Positions 17,426 to 25,750 are shown, numbered from the stretch's first letter. The stretch: DNA of 49,816 bases from Candidatus Mediterraneibacter stercoripullorum (GCA_019115765.1 DXCZ01000039.1:1-49816); one strand, 5' to 3'. Notes: a model not told the origin generated them from the sequence alone. Program-made: numbers and translations.

Positions 17426-17972
17426 AGTCTTCCCTCTGTCTGATTACAATCTCATTGATCCTGCGGCGCAGGTTCTCAGCAATCTTCTCTGCCTCATTCT
17501 CCTCCAGAAACGATATGGTCACATCTCCGCCGCCGGTAGTCACGATAACCTTTGCCACATGGAACATCTGGTCAAAAGGCCCTCTTGCGGTCTGCAGCTT
17601 GTGCAGCCGCTCGATAGGCACGATATTTCTCTTTACAAACAGATATCCTTCTATGATATCAATGCACTCCTCATTAATACTGTAGCGGTACCTGTGATAG
17701 CGGAACCAGGGACTTATGATCACCTCTGCCAAAAGCAGCAGGACAAGGACCAGAGAAATCCATTTCCCCACCTCGATATCCTCAGGATAGATCCAGAAAT
17801 AGTCCACCCCGACGATTACTGCCATCAGGATCACTCCCGTCAGGATCCCGGATGCATACATGCAGTAGAGAGCCTGTTTTGGCAGCTTCTGATAGTGAAC
17901 TTCTCTTTTTTCTTCCATAGAAGTTTTTCCCTCTATACGACTTTTTTCTTTTATACGACTATTTTCATCCAT
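17409..17972 (-). CDS. PH-domain (bPH2) membrane protein, YdbS-like
   Basis: The 187-residue protein has a short charged N-terminus, two membrane segments (about residues 38-95) and one bPH2 domain (RYRYSINEECIDIIEGYLFVKRNIVPIERLHKLQTARGPFDQMFHVAKVIVTTGGGDVTI). The start at 17972 has GAGGAGGG 7 nt upstream; an ATG at residue 18 also exists but lacks a comparable site. It is coupled to the YdbT-like gene behind it, and a good promoter stands upstream (18019-18047). The two proteins probably form one membrane complex. Confidence 0.82.
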   Translation of the reverse strand: MDENSRIKEKSRIEGKTSMEEKREVHYQKLPKQALYCMYASGILTGVILMAVIVGVDYFWIYPEDIEVGKWISLVLVLLLLAEVIISPWFRYHRYRYSINEECIDIIEGYLFVKRNIVPIERLHKLQTARGPFDQMFHVAKVIVTTGGGDVTISFLEENEAEKIAENLRRRINEIVIRQREDYGEQN

Positions 17973-18018
17973 AGTACTGCCCTCCTCAGCTGCAATATTG
18001 TATCATTTATATAATACA

Positions 18019-18047
18019 ATACTACGTAACAGAAGCTCCTTTGTCAA
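18019..18047 (-). promoter_or_regulatory. Promoter of the ydbS/ydbT-like operon
   Basis: On the minus strand TTGACA (18042-18047), a 17-nt spacer and TAGTAT (18019-18024) form a sigma-A type promoter. Confidence 0.65.
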
Positions 18048-18079
18048 CCGGCATAAAAATATCTTAAGAATTTTCTTGC

Positions 18080-18107
18080 AACAGTTCAGCCATGGGGATG
18101 AACTGTT
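18080..18107 (-). terminator. Hairpin over the stop codon of the enolase-like gene
   Basis: AACAGTTCA (18080-18088) and TGAACTGTT (18099-18107) form a 9-bp stem that includes the stop codon. The following minus-strand sequence is only moderately T-rich, so termination is possible but not certain. Confidence 0.45.
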
Positions 18108-19408
18108 ATATTTTCTTTTACCATGGCAGACATTTTCTCCCGCTCCAGGCTCTCTTCGATCCTCAGCAGCCGGTTGTATTTTGCCACCCGCTCGGACCGG
18201 CAGGGGGCGCCGGTCCGGATCATCTCCGCATTAAATGCCACTGCCATATCCGCAATAGTAGTGTCTTCTGTCTCGCCGGCTCCTTGAGAAATAATGACCT
18301 GGTAACCGGCGTTCTGTGCCATGCGAATAGCCCCGAAAGCCTCTGTCAGAGTTCCCGCCTGTCCTACTTTAATAAGTATCCCATTCGCCGCACCTGAATC
18401 GATCCCCAATTTCAGTCTCTCTGTATTTGTAGCAAACAGGCTGTCCCCTGCCAGTTGGATCCGTTTTCCAAGGCGTTCCGTCATCTTCTGCCAGCCCGTC
18501 CAGTCATCCTGATCCAGAGGATCAATAACAGCGCATATGGGAAACTCCGATGCCAGCCCCTCCAGCCAATCTGTCATCTCTTCTGTAGACCTGGTGATCT
18601 CCCGGCCTGTCTGCCTGCTCTCACAGGGAAATACATACAGCCCTCTTCCGGAATCATAGAGCTGCGAGGCTGCCAGATCCAGCGCGATCTGTATGTCTCT
18701 TCCCAGGCTGAGACCGGCCCGTTCCACTCCATCCCGGATCATTCTCAGAACTTCTCTTACATTCCCTGTATTCTGTGCAAAGCCGCCTTCGTCTCCTACC
18801 GCAGCAGACATGCCCCTTTCTCTTAACAGATTCCCAAGCTGGTGGTATACCTCCGCACACATGCGGAGCATTTCACGAAATGTATGTCCTCCTGCAGGCA
18901 TGATCATATATTCCTGGATATCCATACCAGGACTTCCATGGGTACCTCCTCCCATGACGTTCATTACAGGCACCGGTATCTTCGCAGCCCGGACACCTCC
19001 CAGATACCGGTACAGAGGCATTTTGAGAGCTGCTGCCGCCGTGTGTACGGCCGCCATGGATACCCCCAGTATCGCATTTGCCCCAAGACCGCTTTTATCC
19101 CTGGTTCCGTCCGCCTTGATCAGAGCCCTGTCGATGCCCTCCTGATCGAATACATTCATTCCTATCAGAGCCGGTGCGATCAAACTGTTCACATTCTCCA
19201 CAGCCTGCTCCACTCCTTTTCCATCATATCGCTCGTCTCCGTCTCTCAGCTCCGTGGCTTCGTATTTCCCTGCATACGCCTCTGCAGGTACCGCCGCAGT
19301 TCCTACGATATCTTCTCCTGCCAGTACCTCTGTCTCCAGAGTAGGAATGCCTCTGGAGTCCAGGATCTCCCTTGCATATATATCACGGATCGGTAAGTTC
19401 TGTTCCAT
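18086..19408 (-). CDS. Enolase paralogue with altered active site
   Basis: The 440-residue protein aligns with enolase end to end (AREILDSRGIPT, ELRDGDERYDGKGV, GANAILGVSMA, GDEGGF, GETEDTTIADMAV, SERVAKYNRLLRIEE). Retained: His157, Glu166, Glu207, Asp244, Asp322, Lys347 and Lys410 (equivalents of the acid/base pair, two metal Asp ligands and second lysine). Changed: the mobile lid PSGASTG is PAEAYAG (41-47), the metal ligand Glu of SIEDP is Ile295 (CAVIDP), and the HRS that holds phosphate is Gln375-Gly376-Ala377. Ordinary enolase activity is therefore unlikely. Start at 19408 has AAAGGAGG 8 nt upstream; an upstream in-frame ATG lacks this. Presumably a standard eno lies elsewhere. The true reaction or role is unknown. 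Confidence 0.9.
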   Translation of the reverse strand: MEQNLPIRDIYAREILDSRGIPTLETEVLAGEDIVGTAAVPAEAYAGKYEATELRDGDERYDGKGVEQAVENVNSLIAPALIGMNVFDQEGIDRALIKADGTRDKSGLGANAILGVSMAAVHTAAAALKMPLYRYLGGVRAAKIPVPVMNVMGGGTHGSPGMDIQEYMIMPAGGHTFREMLRMCAEVYHQLGNLLRERGMSAAVGDEGGFAQNTGNVREVLRMIRDGVERAGLSLGRDIQIALDLAASQLYDSGRGLYVFPCESRQTGREITRSTEEMTDWLEGLASEFPICAVIDPLDQDDWTGWQKMTERLGKRIQLAGDSLFATNTERLKLGIDSGAANGILIKVGQAGTLTEAFGAIRMAQNAGYQVIISQGAGETEDTTIADMAVAFNAEMIRTGAPCRSERVAKYNRLLRIEESLEREKMSAMVKENITVHPHG

Positions 19409-19757
19409 TGCTCCGTCCTCCTTTATTTTTCCTGAACTGCTGAAATTCTTGTCTTGTTTACTGTTCATACATGTCTCGATAGCCAGCCGTAACGAATCTG
19501 TGCTGTCACGAAGGCCCGTAACAGAGTACCGTCACTTAAACCGTACTTTATGTCTTTATGCGGCCGCTGCGCTGTGCTCCGATCGCAAGTGCGGACGCCC
19601 TGGCAGCACAGCGCCGTTATGGCGGACATCCGAGAACGGATGAACAGTAATTTATCTCTTATTATTTCCTTCAGACTTCTCCTTAATGCGTTGACTTTTT
19701 ATATTCCAGAGATTACAATTCGGATGGGACCTATTTCTGGTAAAGAGGGGAATACTT
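19409..19757. promoter_or_regulatory. Divergent region between enolase-like gene and yitT-like gene
   Basis: This 349-nt stretch holds no convincing gene. On the plus strand TTGACT (19691-19696), 17 nt and TACAAT (19714-19719) make a good promoter for the yitT-like gene. A 10-bp perfect stem GCGCTGTGCT/AGCACAGCGC (19569-19578 with 19605-19614) encloses a G+C-rich 26-nt loop, and lies upstream of that promoter, in the part nearer the enolase-like gene. Its purpose is unknown. Confidence 0.55.
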
Positions 19758-20603
19758 ATGATGAAAGAGAAGATGCACTATTTTCTCATGATGACCGTCA
19801 GCACGCTCATCATGGCTTTTGGAACCTATTTTTTCAAATTCACGAACAACTTTACTTTCGGCGGTATTACCGGTCTTGCAGTTCTTGTTGCAAAGACGGG
19901 CTTCATCTCCGCCAGCGATTTCAACCTGATCATGAGCATGATTCTTCTTGTGATAGGGCTCATTGTCCTGGGCAGGAAGTTCGCAGCCAAAACTGCTTAC
20001 TGCAGTATCCTGCTGTCCATATCGCTGTCCGTAATGGAGCGGCTCTGGCCCATGAATGCGCCGCTCACTGATCAGCCTATGCTTGAACTCTGTTTTGCCG
20101 TGGCGCTGCCCGCCCTTGGATCGGCAATATTGTTTAACATCGGAGCTTCCAGCGGAGGAACTGATATCATCGCTATGATCCTGAAGAAATATTCCAGTTT
20201 TGATATCGGACGCGCACTGCTTGTGTCAGACGCATTGATCACAGCTGTCGGTTTCTTTATTTTTGATATAGAGACCGGCCTTTATTCGGTCCTCGGCCTT
20301 GCTATCCGTTCATTCATGATCGACAACTTCATTGAAAGCTTCAATCTTTCCAAGTATTTCAATGTGGTCTGCGATCACCCGGAGCCGATCTGCGATTTCA
20401 TTGTCCATACGCTGAACCGCAGCGCCAGTGTCTGTCTGGCGAAAGGCGCCTATTCCGGCCAGGACAAATACATCATATTCACAGCGCTCAACCGAGTGCA
20501 GGCTGTACGGCTGCGTAACTTTATCCGTCAGAATGATCCGAAAGCCTTTATTCTGATCTCCAATACAAGCGAGATCATAGGCAAAGGATTCCACAGCGTG
20601 TAA
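19758..20603 (+). CDS. YitT family membrane protein (DUF2179 C-terminal domain)
   Basis: The 281-residue protein has five to six N-terminal membrane segments (family blocks FTFGGITGLAVLV and GASSGGTDIIAMILKK) and a soluble C-terminal DUF2179 domain of about 80 residues (SKYFNVVCDHPEPICDFIVHTLNRSASVCLAKGAYSGQDKYIIFTALNRVQAVRLRNFI). Function is not established. GAGGGG precedes the ATG by about 8 nt; ATG at 19761 is an alternative. The topB gene follows after only 40-75 nt on the same strand, so the two are probably co-transcribed. Confidence 0.9.
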   Translation: MMKEKMHYFLMMTVSTLIMAFGTYFFKFTNNFTFGGITGLAVLVAKTGFISASDFNLIMSMILLVIGLIVLGRKFAAKTAYCSILLSISLSVMERLWPMNAPLTDQPMLELCFAVALPALGSAILFNIGASSGGTDIIAMILKKYSSFDIGRALLVSDALITAVGFFIFDIETGLYSVLGLAIRSFMIDNFIESFNLSKYFNVVCDHPEPICDFIVHTLNRSASVCLAKGAYSGQDKYIIFTALNRVQAVRLRNFIRQNDPKAFILISNTSEIIGKGFHSV

Positions 20604-20633
20604 AGAAATCGTACTTTTTTCGAAAGGAGGCTC

Positions 20634-20667
20634 GGCGCCGATATGGAGAAATATGCATATCGGCGCC
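20634..20667 (+). promoter_or_regulatory. Hairpin in the topB translation start region
   Basis: GGCGCCGATAT (20634-20644) and ATATCGGCGCC (20657-20667) are exact inverted copies around a 12-nt loop. The AGGAGG at 20625-20630 lies 3 nt before the stem, the first in-frame ATG (20643) is buried inside it, and the family-matching ATG (20679) lies 11 nt after it. Folding would remove the first start and bring the Shine-Dalgarno to about 14 nt from the second. Confidence 0.6.
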
Positions 20668-20678
20668 GGATCAATTTT

Positions 20679-22925
20679 ATGAAACATCTTGTTATTGCAG
20701 AGAAACCATCCGTGGCAAGAGACATCGCCCGCGTCCTTGGCTGCGGAAAGAAGACTAATAATTATATGGAAGGAAAGGACTACATCGTCACCTGGGCTCT
20801 GGGACATCTGGTGACCCTGGCTGATCCGGAACAGTACGGAGAGCAATACAAGTCATGGAGTCTGGATACACTTCCCATGCTGCCAAAGCACTGGAAGCTG
20901 GTGGTCATCCGGCAGACTGCCGGACAATACCGTGCAGTGAAGGAACAGATCTTCCGCAAAGACGTATCTGATATCATCATTGCTACTGATGCAGGCCGGG
21001 AAGGCGAACTTGTGGCCCGGTGGATCCTGGATAAAGCGGAAAACCGTAAACCTCTGAAGCGGCTCTGGATCTCTTCTGTCACAGACAAGGCCATCCGGGA
21101 CGGATTCGCCCATCTAAGACCAGGGAAAGATTATGAAAATCTGTATCATGCCGCTGTCGCCAGAGCTCAGTCCGACTGGGTAGTAGGGATCAACGCCACC
21201 CGTGCCCTGACATGCAAATATAACGCTCAGCTGTCCTGCGGACGGGTCCAGACTCCCACCCTTGCCATGATCGCTGCCCGAGAGGATGAGATCCGGAAGT
21301 TTATTCCCCAGCCATATTACGGCCTGAAGCTGACTGCCGGAGGGATCACATTTGCATGGACAGATTCCCGCAGCGGATCCTACCGCAGCTTTGACCGGAA
21401 ACGGGTGGAGACCATCCGGCAGAATGCAGGGCGCAGCCTGCACATTACAGAAGTCCGGAAGAAACGGAAGAAATCCTTTTCCCCGGCCCTCTATGACCTG
21501 ACTGCCCTGCAGCGGGAAGCAAACCAGAAATTCGGCTATTCCGCCAAGGATACTCTCAATATCATGCAGCGGCTGTACGAGAACCACAAGGTGCTCACAT
21601 ATCCCCGGACCGATTCCCGTTACCTTACCACGGACATGGTGGGGACGCTGAAAGAGCGCCTGAACGCCTGCGCTGTAGGACCTTACCGACGGGCCGCAGC
21701 ACGTCTGGCTATGCAGCAGATAAAAGGAGATTCCTCCTTTGTAAATAACAGCAAAGTGTCCGACCACCACGCCATCATTCCCACGGAAGAATATGTCCGT
21801 CTGGATCAGATGAGCAGTGACGAGAGAAAGATCTACGATCTGGTAGTACGGCGGTTCCTAGCAGTCCTCTCCCCTGCCTGTGAATATGAGGAAACTTCCC
21901 TTACCGGCACCGCTGGAGGTGAGACCTTCCGTGCCGGAGGAAATGTGATCCGGGAACCTGGCTGGCGCGAAATCTATAGTGGTGCCGGATGGGAAGATGA
22001 ACTCTGGGCTGAAGAAGAGGACGGAAACGAAGAAGGCGGTTCATCCGGGTTCGGCCACGGAGCTGCAGGCGCTCTCTCCGACAGCTCTCTTCCCGAGATC
22101 CGGGAGGGAACTGATCTGCCGGTCTCTTCCTCAACTCTCACAGAAGGGAAGACCAAACCGCCGGCTTATTTTACGGAGGGGACCCTGATCGCCGCCATGG
22201 AAAATCCTGTGAAATATCTGGCACGTAAAGATAAGGATATCGTCCGCACTCTGGGCGAGACAGGCGGCCTGGGCACGGTAGCCACCCGTGCAGATATCAT
22301 CGAAAAACTATTCAACAGCTTCCTGATGGAAAAGAAGGGCAATGAGATTCACATCACATCCAAAGGTAAACAGCTCCTCTCTCTGGTACCTGATGATCTG
22401 AAAAGCCCGGAATTGACTGCTCAGTGGGAACTGCGCCTGCAGGCCATCGCCCGGGGCAGGGAGTCCGACAGGCAGTTCATGTCGGAGATCGAGGAGTATA
22501 CAAAGATGCTGATCCAGGAGATTCGCAGCTCCGCCGGCACATTCCGCCACGACAATCTGACCCGGCACAAGTGCCCTCAATGTGGCAAATATATGCTGGA
22601 GGTGAATGGAAAACACGGCAAGATGCTTGTATGCCAGGACCGGGAATGCGGATATCGTGAAACGATTTCCCGTCGTACAAACGCCCGCTGTCCGGTCTGC
22701 CACAAGAAAATGGAACTGGTAGGCCGTGGCGACGGTCAGCGCTTCGTCTGCTCCTGCGGACATAAAGAGAAACTTTCTGCCTTCCAGGACCGCAGAAATA
22801 AAGAAGGGAAGGGTGCCAACAAACGTGATGTAGCCAATTATATGAAGAAACAGGCGAAAGAAACAGAAGCACCCATCAATAACGCTTTTGCGGAGGCACT
22901 TGCGAAACTGAATACAAAAGACTGA
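20679..22925 (+). CDS. topB: DNA topoisomerase III
   Basis: The 748-residue type IA topoisomerase starts MKHLVIAEKPSVARDIA (Toprim), carries Toprim acidic motifs (IIIATDAGREGELVARWI), the active-site tyrosine in TYPRTDSRYL, and ends with two zinc ribbons (CPQCG...CQDRECGY and CPVCHKKM...CSCGHKEKL). It decatenates DNA during replication and recombination. An acidic, low-complexity insertion (about residues 445-490) is unusual. An in-frame ATG at 20643 would add 12 residues; I prefer 20679 from family match, but the ribosome binding site (20625-20630) is nearer the upstream ATG and a stable hairpin covers the region, so the start is uncertain. Confidence 0.94.
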   Translation: MKHLVIAEKPSVARDIARVLGCGKKTNNYMEGKDYIVTWALGHLVTLADPEQYGEQYKSWSLDTLPMLPKHWKLVVIRQTAGQYRAVKEQIFRKDVSDIIIATDAGREGELVARWILDKAENRKPLKRLWISSVTDKAIRDGFAHLRPGKDYENLYHAAVARAQSDWVVGINATRALTCKYNAQLSCGRVQTPTLAMIAAREDEIRKFIPQPYYGLKLTAGGITFAWTDSRSGSYRSFDRKRVETIRQNAGRSLHITEVRKKRKKSFSPALYDLTALQREANQKFGYSAKDTLNIMQRLYENHKVLTYPRTDSRYLTTDMVGTLKERLNACAVGPYRRAAARLAMQQIKGDSSFVNNSKVSDHHAIIPTEEYVRLDQMSSDERKIYDLVVRRFLAVLSPACEYEETSLTGTAGGETFRAGGNVIREPGWREIYSGAGWEDELWAEEEDGNEEGGSSGFGHGAAGALSDSSLPEIREGTDLPVSSSTLTEGKTKPPAYFTEGTLIAAMENPVKYLARKDKDIVRTLGETGGLGTVATRADIIEKLFNSFLMEKKGNEIHITSKGKQLLSLVPDDLKSPELTAQWELRLQAIARGRESDRQFMSEIEEYTKMLIQEIRSSAGTFRHDNLTRHKCPQCGKYMLEVNGKHGKMLVCQDRECGYRETISRRTNARCPVCHKKMELVGRGDGQRFVCSCGHKEKLSAFQDRRNKEGKGANKRDVANYMKKQAKETEAPINNAFAEALAKLNTKD

Positions 22926-22938
22926 TTTCAGAAAATTC

Positions 22939-22985
22939 AGAAAACGGCGAAAAAAAGTGACAGGTACTTTTTTCCGCCGTTTTCT
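22939..22985 (+). terminator. Terminator-like hairpin behind topB, carrying a dispersed repeat core
   Basis: A 20-bp stem with one mismatch (22939-22958 with 22966-22985) has loop GACAGGT. The apical half, GTGACAGGTACTTTTTT, recurs with one change at 25761-25782. It may be a repeat-derived terminator for the yitT-topB unit; the gene on the other side is convergent. Confidence 0.7.
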
Positions 22986-23011
22986 AAATATTTTATAAAT
23001 TATCTGACATT

Positions 23012-23524
23012 TTACAAAATATGATAATGGAGAACAATATCTTCATATCTCCCATTCTTCATTAAAAATCCTCCAGGTATCTTCCCCACCTTTACAAATC
23101 CAAGCTTTTCATAGAGTCTGAGAGCCGGGATATTAGTTGCTACCACCGCATTAAACTGAAGGATTTTAAACCCCAGTTTTCTCGCCTCTTCCATGCAGTG
23201 GGTAACCAGAATTTCTCCTACATGACATCCCCGTATATCTCTCCGGACAGCATAGCTGGCATTACAGATATGACCACATCGTCCCACATTATTGGGATGC
23301 AGGATATACAGACCAACAATCTCCTTCCCGTTCTCTCCGTCTGTTCCGCCAGAAAGCCTCCAGGCAATTCCTGTAAATGACTGTTCCCGAAAAAACTGTT
23401 TCCCCGTCTCTTCTGTAAGACATTCCATTTGAGGAAATGCTTCCCCATCCTCTACGACCTGATTCCAGATTCCAACCGCCTCTTTTGTATCTTCTTCCTC
23501 ATACTGTTTTATTCTGATCTCCAT
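23012..23524 (-). CDS. GNAT family N-acetyltransferase
   Basis: The 170-residue protein begins MEIRIKQYEEEDTKEAVGIWNQV and has the GNAT acetyl-CoA loop region (HICNASYAVRRDIRGCHVGEILVTHCMEEARKLGFKILQFNAVVATNIPALRLYEKLGFVKVGKIPGGF). It acetylates an unknown amine, small molecule or protein, in the cytosol. The start at 23524 is selected because GGAGG lies 11 nt upstream and the family N-terminus fits; a longer reading to 23575 would overlap the hydrolase gene. It follows the cell wall hydrolase gene by 28 nt on the same strand. Confidence 0.85.
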   Translation of the reverse strand: MEIRIKQYEEEDTKEAVGIWNQVVEDGEAFPQMECLTEETGKQFFREQSFTGIAWRLSGGTDGENGKEIVGLYILHPNNVGRCGHICNASYAVRRDIRGCHVGEILVTHCMEEARKLGFKILQFNAVVATNIPALRLYEKLGFVKVGKIPGGFLMKNGRYEDIVLHYHIL

Positions 23525-23552
23525 ATCAGTCTCATCCTCCGTACAACACTCA

Positions 23553-24191
23553 TCAATGAAAATAATGGTCGCCAATCTTCAGGCCCCAGTTTCCATTTCC
23601 GAAATACAGACAATCTCCCACCGGATTGCTCCCTGCCATAGCGTCAGCCGCCGCCTGCATTGCTGACTCCGTATAGCCGTCGCTGGCAAGAACTGAATCC
23701 AGCCATCCCGTCATAGCCGGCCCGAACTGACCAGACTGGTAAATAACATCTTCGATATTATCCGGATAAGAACTGCTTTTTACCCGGTTCATGACAACTG
23801 CACCTACTGCAACCTGTCCCTCATAGGGCTGGTTTCCTGCCTCACAGAAGATCAGCGCCGCCAGCAGTTCCCTGTCAGCCTGTTGAGCAGCCTTTGCCGC
23901 GGCTTCCGCAGCCGCCTTTTCTTCCGCCTTCCTTTTTTCTTCCTCCACTTTCGCTATATACGCCTGGCGTGCCTCACCAGCAGCGGATTTTGTGGCCGCA
24001 ACCATCTCCTCACACATCTGTCCGGCTGTATCAGACATTTCCCACTGCTCGTCCTCCGCCAGAGAAACCGCCGGTATGATATCTGAAATGTTATTCTCAG
24101 CAGCATAGCTGGTGAATCCTGTTAACATAGTTACACTAAATGTGACGGCATACATAGATAAGATAATCCGTCTGATTTTATGTTGTTTCAT
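23553..24191 (-). CDS. Cell wall hydrolase, SleB-like (Hydrolase_2)
   Basis: The 212-residue protein has an N-terminal signal sequence (KIRRIILSMYAVTFSVTMLTGFTSYAAE), an Ala/Glu/Lys-rich helical linker (about residues 80-110) and a C-terminal SleB-type catalytic domain (LLAALIFCEAGNQPYEGQVAVGAVVMNRVKSSSYPDNIEDVIYQSGQFGPA), where the Glu in CEAGNQ is the expected catalytic residue. It is exported and cleaves peptidoglycan; the family includes spore cortex-lytic enzymes, but this gene need not be spore-specific. No LysM or other binding domain is present. Confidence 0.88.
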   Translation of the reverse strand: MKQHKIRRIILSMYAVTFSVTMLTGFTSYAAENNISDIIPAVSLAEDEQWEMSDTAGQMCEEMVAATKSAAGEARQAYIAKVEEEKRKAEEKAAAEAAAKAAQQADRELLAALIFCEAGNQPYEGQVAVGAVVMNRVKSSSYPDNIEDVIYQSGQFGPAMTGWLDSVLASDGYTESAMQAAADAMAGSNPVGDCLYFGNGNWGLKIGDHYFH

Positions 24192-24335
24192 ATACTCCTC
24201 CTCTTTACATATTGCAATATCTTTACGTAAATATATGCATTCTTTTCAAAATTATTTCAGATATTACAAAAATGTTACGAAGGCTATTCTAATACATAAA
24301 TTCAGTTCTGTCAACTTTTTTATTTCGACAGCTTA

Positions 24336-24393
24336 TAAAAACAGCTGCATTCCCGAAAAGTCGATAAGATTCGACTTGCCGGGAAGCAGCTGC
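24336..24393 (-). terminator. Terminator behind ribU
   Basis: CAGCTGC (24342-24348) and GCAGCTG (24386-24392) close an imperfect hairpin with inner pairing TTCCCGG/TTCGGGA and AAGTCGA/TCGACTT. On the minus strand it is followed by TTTTT, so it should end ribU transcription. The rest of 24192-24335 shows no gene. Confidence 0.7.
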
Positions 24394-24428
24394 TTCCATA
24401 ACAAACGATATTCGCACGCTCGCTGTGA

Positions 24429-25055
24429 TCAGTGCATTCTGAAAATAGGGCTGATTTTCTTGTAGATCAGGAAAACAATCAGAGACACCAGCACACCCTT
24501 CAGGAGGTTAAAAGGCGCAACAGCAAACATGACAAATGTAGTCAGGCTTGTAATATTGGGGTTCACAGCTGTTCCCATCTCAACAAGGGCGTCGATTGGC
24601 ATACCAAACGCTGTCGCGTAGGTGGGGAGCAGAACAAATGCATTAACGATACAGCCGATAGCCGTCATGCAGACAGTTCCCACTGCCATGCCGATCAGAG
24701 CATTGTTTCTTGTCCGATGCATACGGTAGATCAATCCCGCCGGTACGCAGAGAGAGCATCCGATGATAAAATTCGCCAGTTCTCCCACACCTGCGGTACT
24801 CGTTCCCGTTATGACAAAATTCAGCAGGATCTTAATCAGCTCGATCAGAGCTCCGGCAAAAGGCCCCATGGCAAATGTTCCCACCAGCACCGGCACTTCA
24901 CTGAAATCAATCTCATAAAATGAAGGGGCAAACGGAAGGGGAATCTCAAAAAGCATCAGGACGACCGCGATAGCCGCCAGCATGCCGATCTTGACAATAG
25001 CCTTCACTCCAAGCTTTGGTTCTGTCTGTACTGCTGTTTTTGTTTCTGTACTCAT
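24429..25055 (-). CDS. ribU: Riboflavin ECF transporter S component RibU
   Basis: The 208-residue membrane protein has six hydrophobic segments and the RibU signature FEIPLPFAPSFYEIDFSEVPVLVGTFAMGP. RibU binds riboflavin and pairs with the shared ECF energising module, which is not encoded here. The FMN riboswitch plus intrinsic terminator directly upstream confirms the flavin link. N- and C-termini are short. Start support is AGGAGAGA about 6 nt upstream. Confidence 0.95.
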   Translation of the reverse strand: MSTETKTAVQTEPKLGVKAIVKIGMLAAIAVVLMLFEIPLPFAPSFYEIDFSEVPVLVGTFAMGPFAGALIELIKILLNFVITGTSTAGVGELANFIIGCSLCVPAGLIYRMHRTRNNALIGMAVGTVCMTAIGCIVNAFVLLPTYATAFGMPIDALVEMGTAVNPNITSLTTFVMFAVAPFNLLKGVLVSLIVFLIYKKISPIFRMH

Positions 25056-25143
25056 GTTTCATCTCTCCTTTTTTTCTCATCGGTACGCAGTCTGCGCACC
25101 AACATACTAAAATGCTGATGAAAAAAGGAAATCTTCCTGCCGC

Positions 25144-25176
25144 AAAAAGACCCCGGACAATCTGTCCGGGGTCTTT
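25144..25176 (-). terminator. Riboswitch-controlled terminator before ribU
   Basis: AAAGACCCCGGACA (25146-25159) and TGTCCGGGGTCTTT (25163-25176) pair perfectly over 14 bp, followed on the minus strand by TTTTT. It lies between the FMN aptamer and the ribU start and is the likely expression platform: FMN binding would favour this stem and stop transcription. Confidence 0.9.
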
Positions 25177-25225
25177 ACCTGCTCTTCTGATGGTATCCTG
25201 CTGGAATCATATCCAGAGGACACGA

Positions 25226-25350
25226 ATTTCTTCTCTCATCCAGACTATACTGTCGGTACCGGAATTCTTTTAAAAAGTCACCGGTTCAGCCGCTTTTCAG
25301 CGGGTCGCGGACTATACCGCCGGTTGGGACTTGCACCCGACCCCGAAGAT
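25226..25350 (-). ncRNA. FMN riboswitch (RFN element)
   Basis: Read on the minus strand, the conserved RFN blocks occur in order: ATCTTCGGGGTCGGGTGCA, AGTCCCAACCGGCGGTATAG, TCCGCGACCCGCTG, TGAACCGGTGAC, TTCCGGTACCGACAGTATAG and TCTGGATGAGAGAAG. Paralogous stems around the six-way junction are intact. It controls ribU through the downstream terminator. Confidence 0.97.
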
Positions 25351-25633
25351 TTTTCTTTTTCCAGATATACTATAACGCTATTGCCCTGCAATTTCAAGAT
25401 ATTTCCGTTATTTTTATCATTTCTCGATTACTGTTCAGACGTATCCCGCTATCCAGACATAAGGAAACTGCGTTATCGCGAAGATCTGCATCATTTTTCC
25501 TCCCTCTCTTCACATTTTTTTACAGAATTGTTCATAATCCATTCAAATCTTGATCACACTTTTTACACATCTCATTTATATACTATAATTGTTCTTAAGA
25601 AGAACACTTTTTCATAAACTTTTTCCCCCTTTG

Positions 25634-25750
25634 AGTCACAGCAATGTGACTCTTTCCTTTTATTAACAGAATATTCTCAAAAAAGAGAGGTTTTCAACCG
25701 TTCAGATCAATGAACCTGATTGAAATCCTCTCTTTTTTAAGAGTATTCTG
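25634..25750. repeat. Two hairpins in the gap between ribU leader and membrane protein gene
   Basis: The 725-nt gap between ribU and the next gene holds, beyond the riboswitch, a short stem GAGTCACA..TGTGACTC (25633-25652) and a longer imperfect hairpin 25667-25750. The latter pairs CAGAATA.TCT..AAAAAGAGAGG.TTTCAA with TTGAAA.CCTCTCTTTTTT..GAGTATTCTG and has an inner stem GTTCA/TGAAC. It may be a terminator or a small mobile repeat. Between 25365 and 25630 I see nothing definite. Confidence 0.5.
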
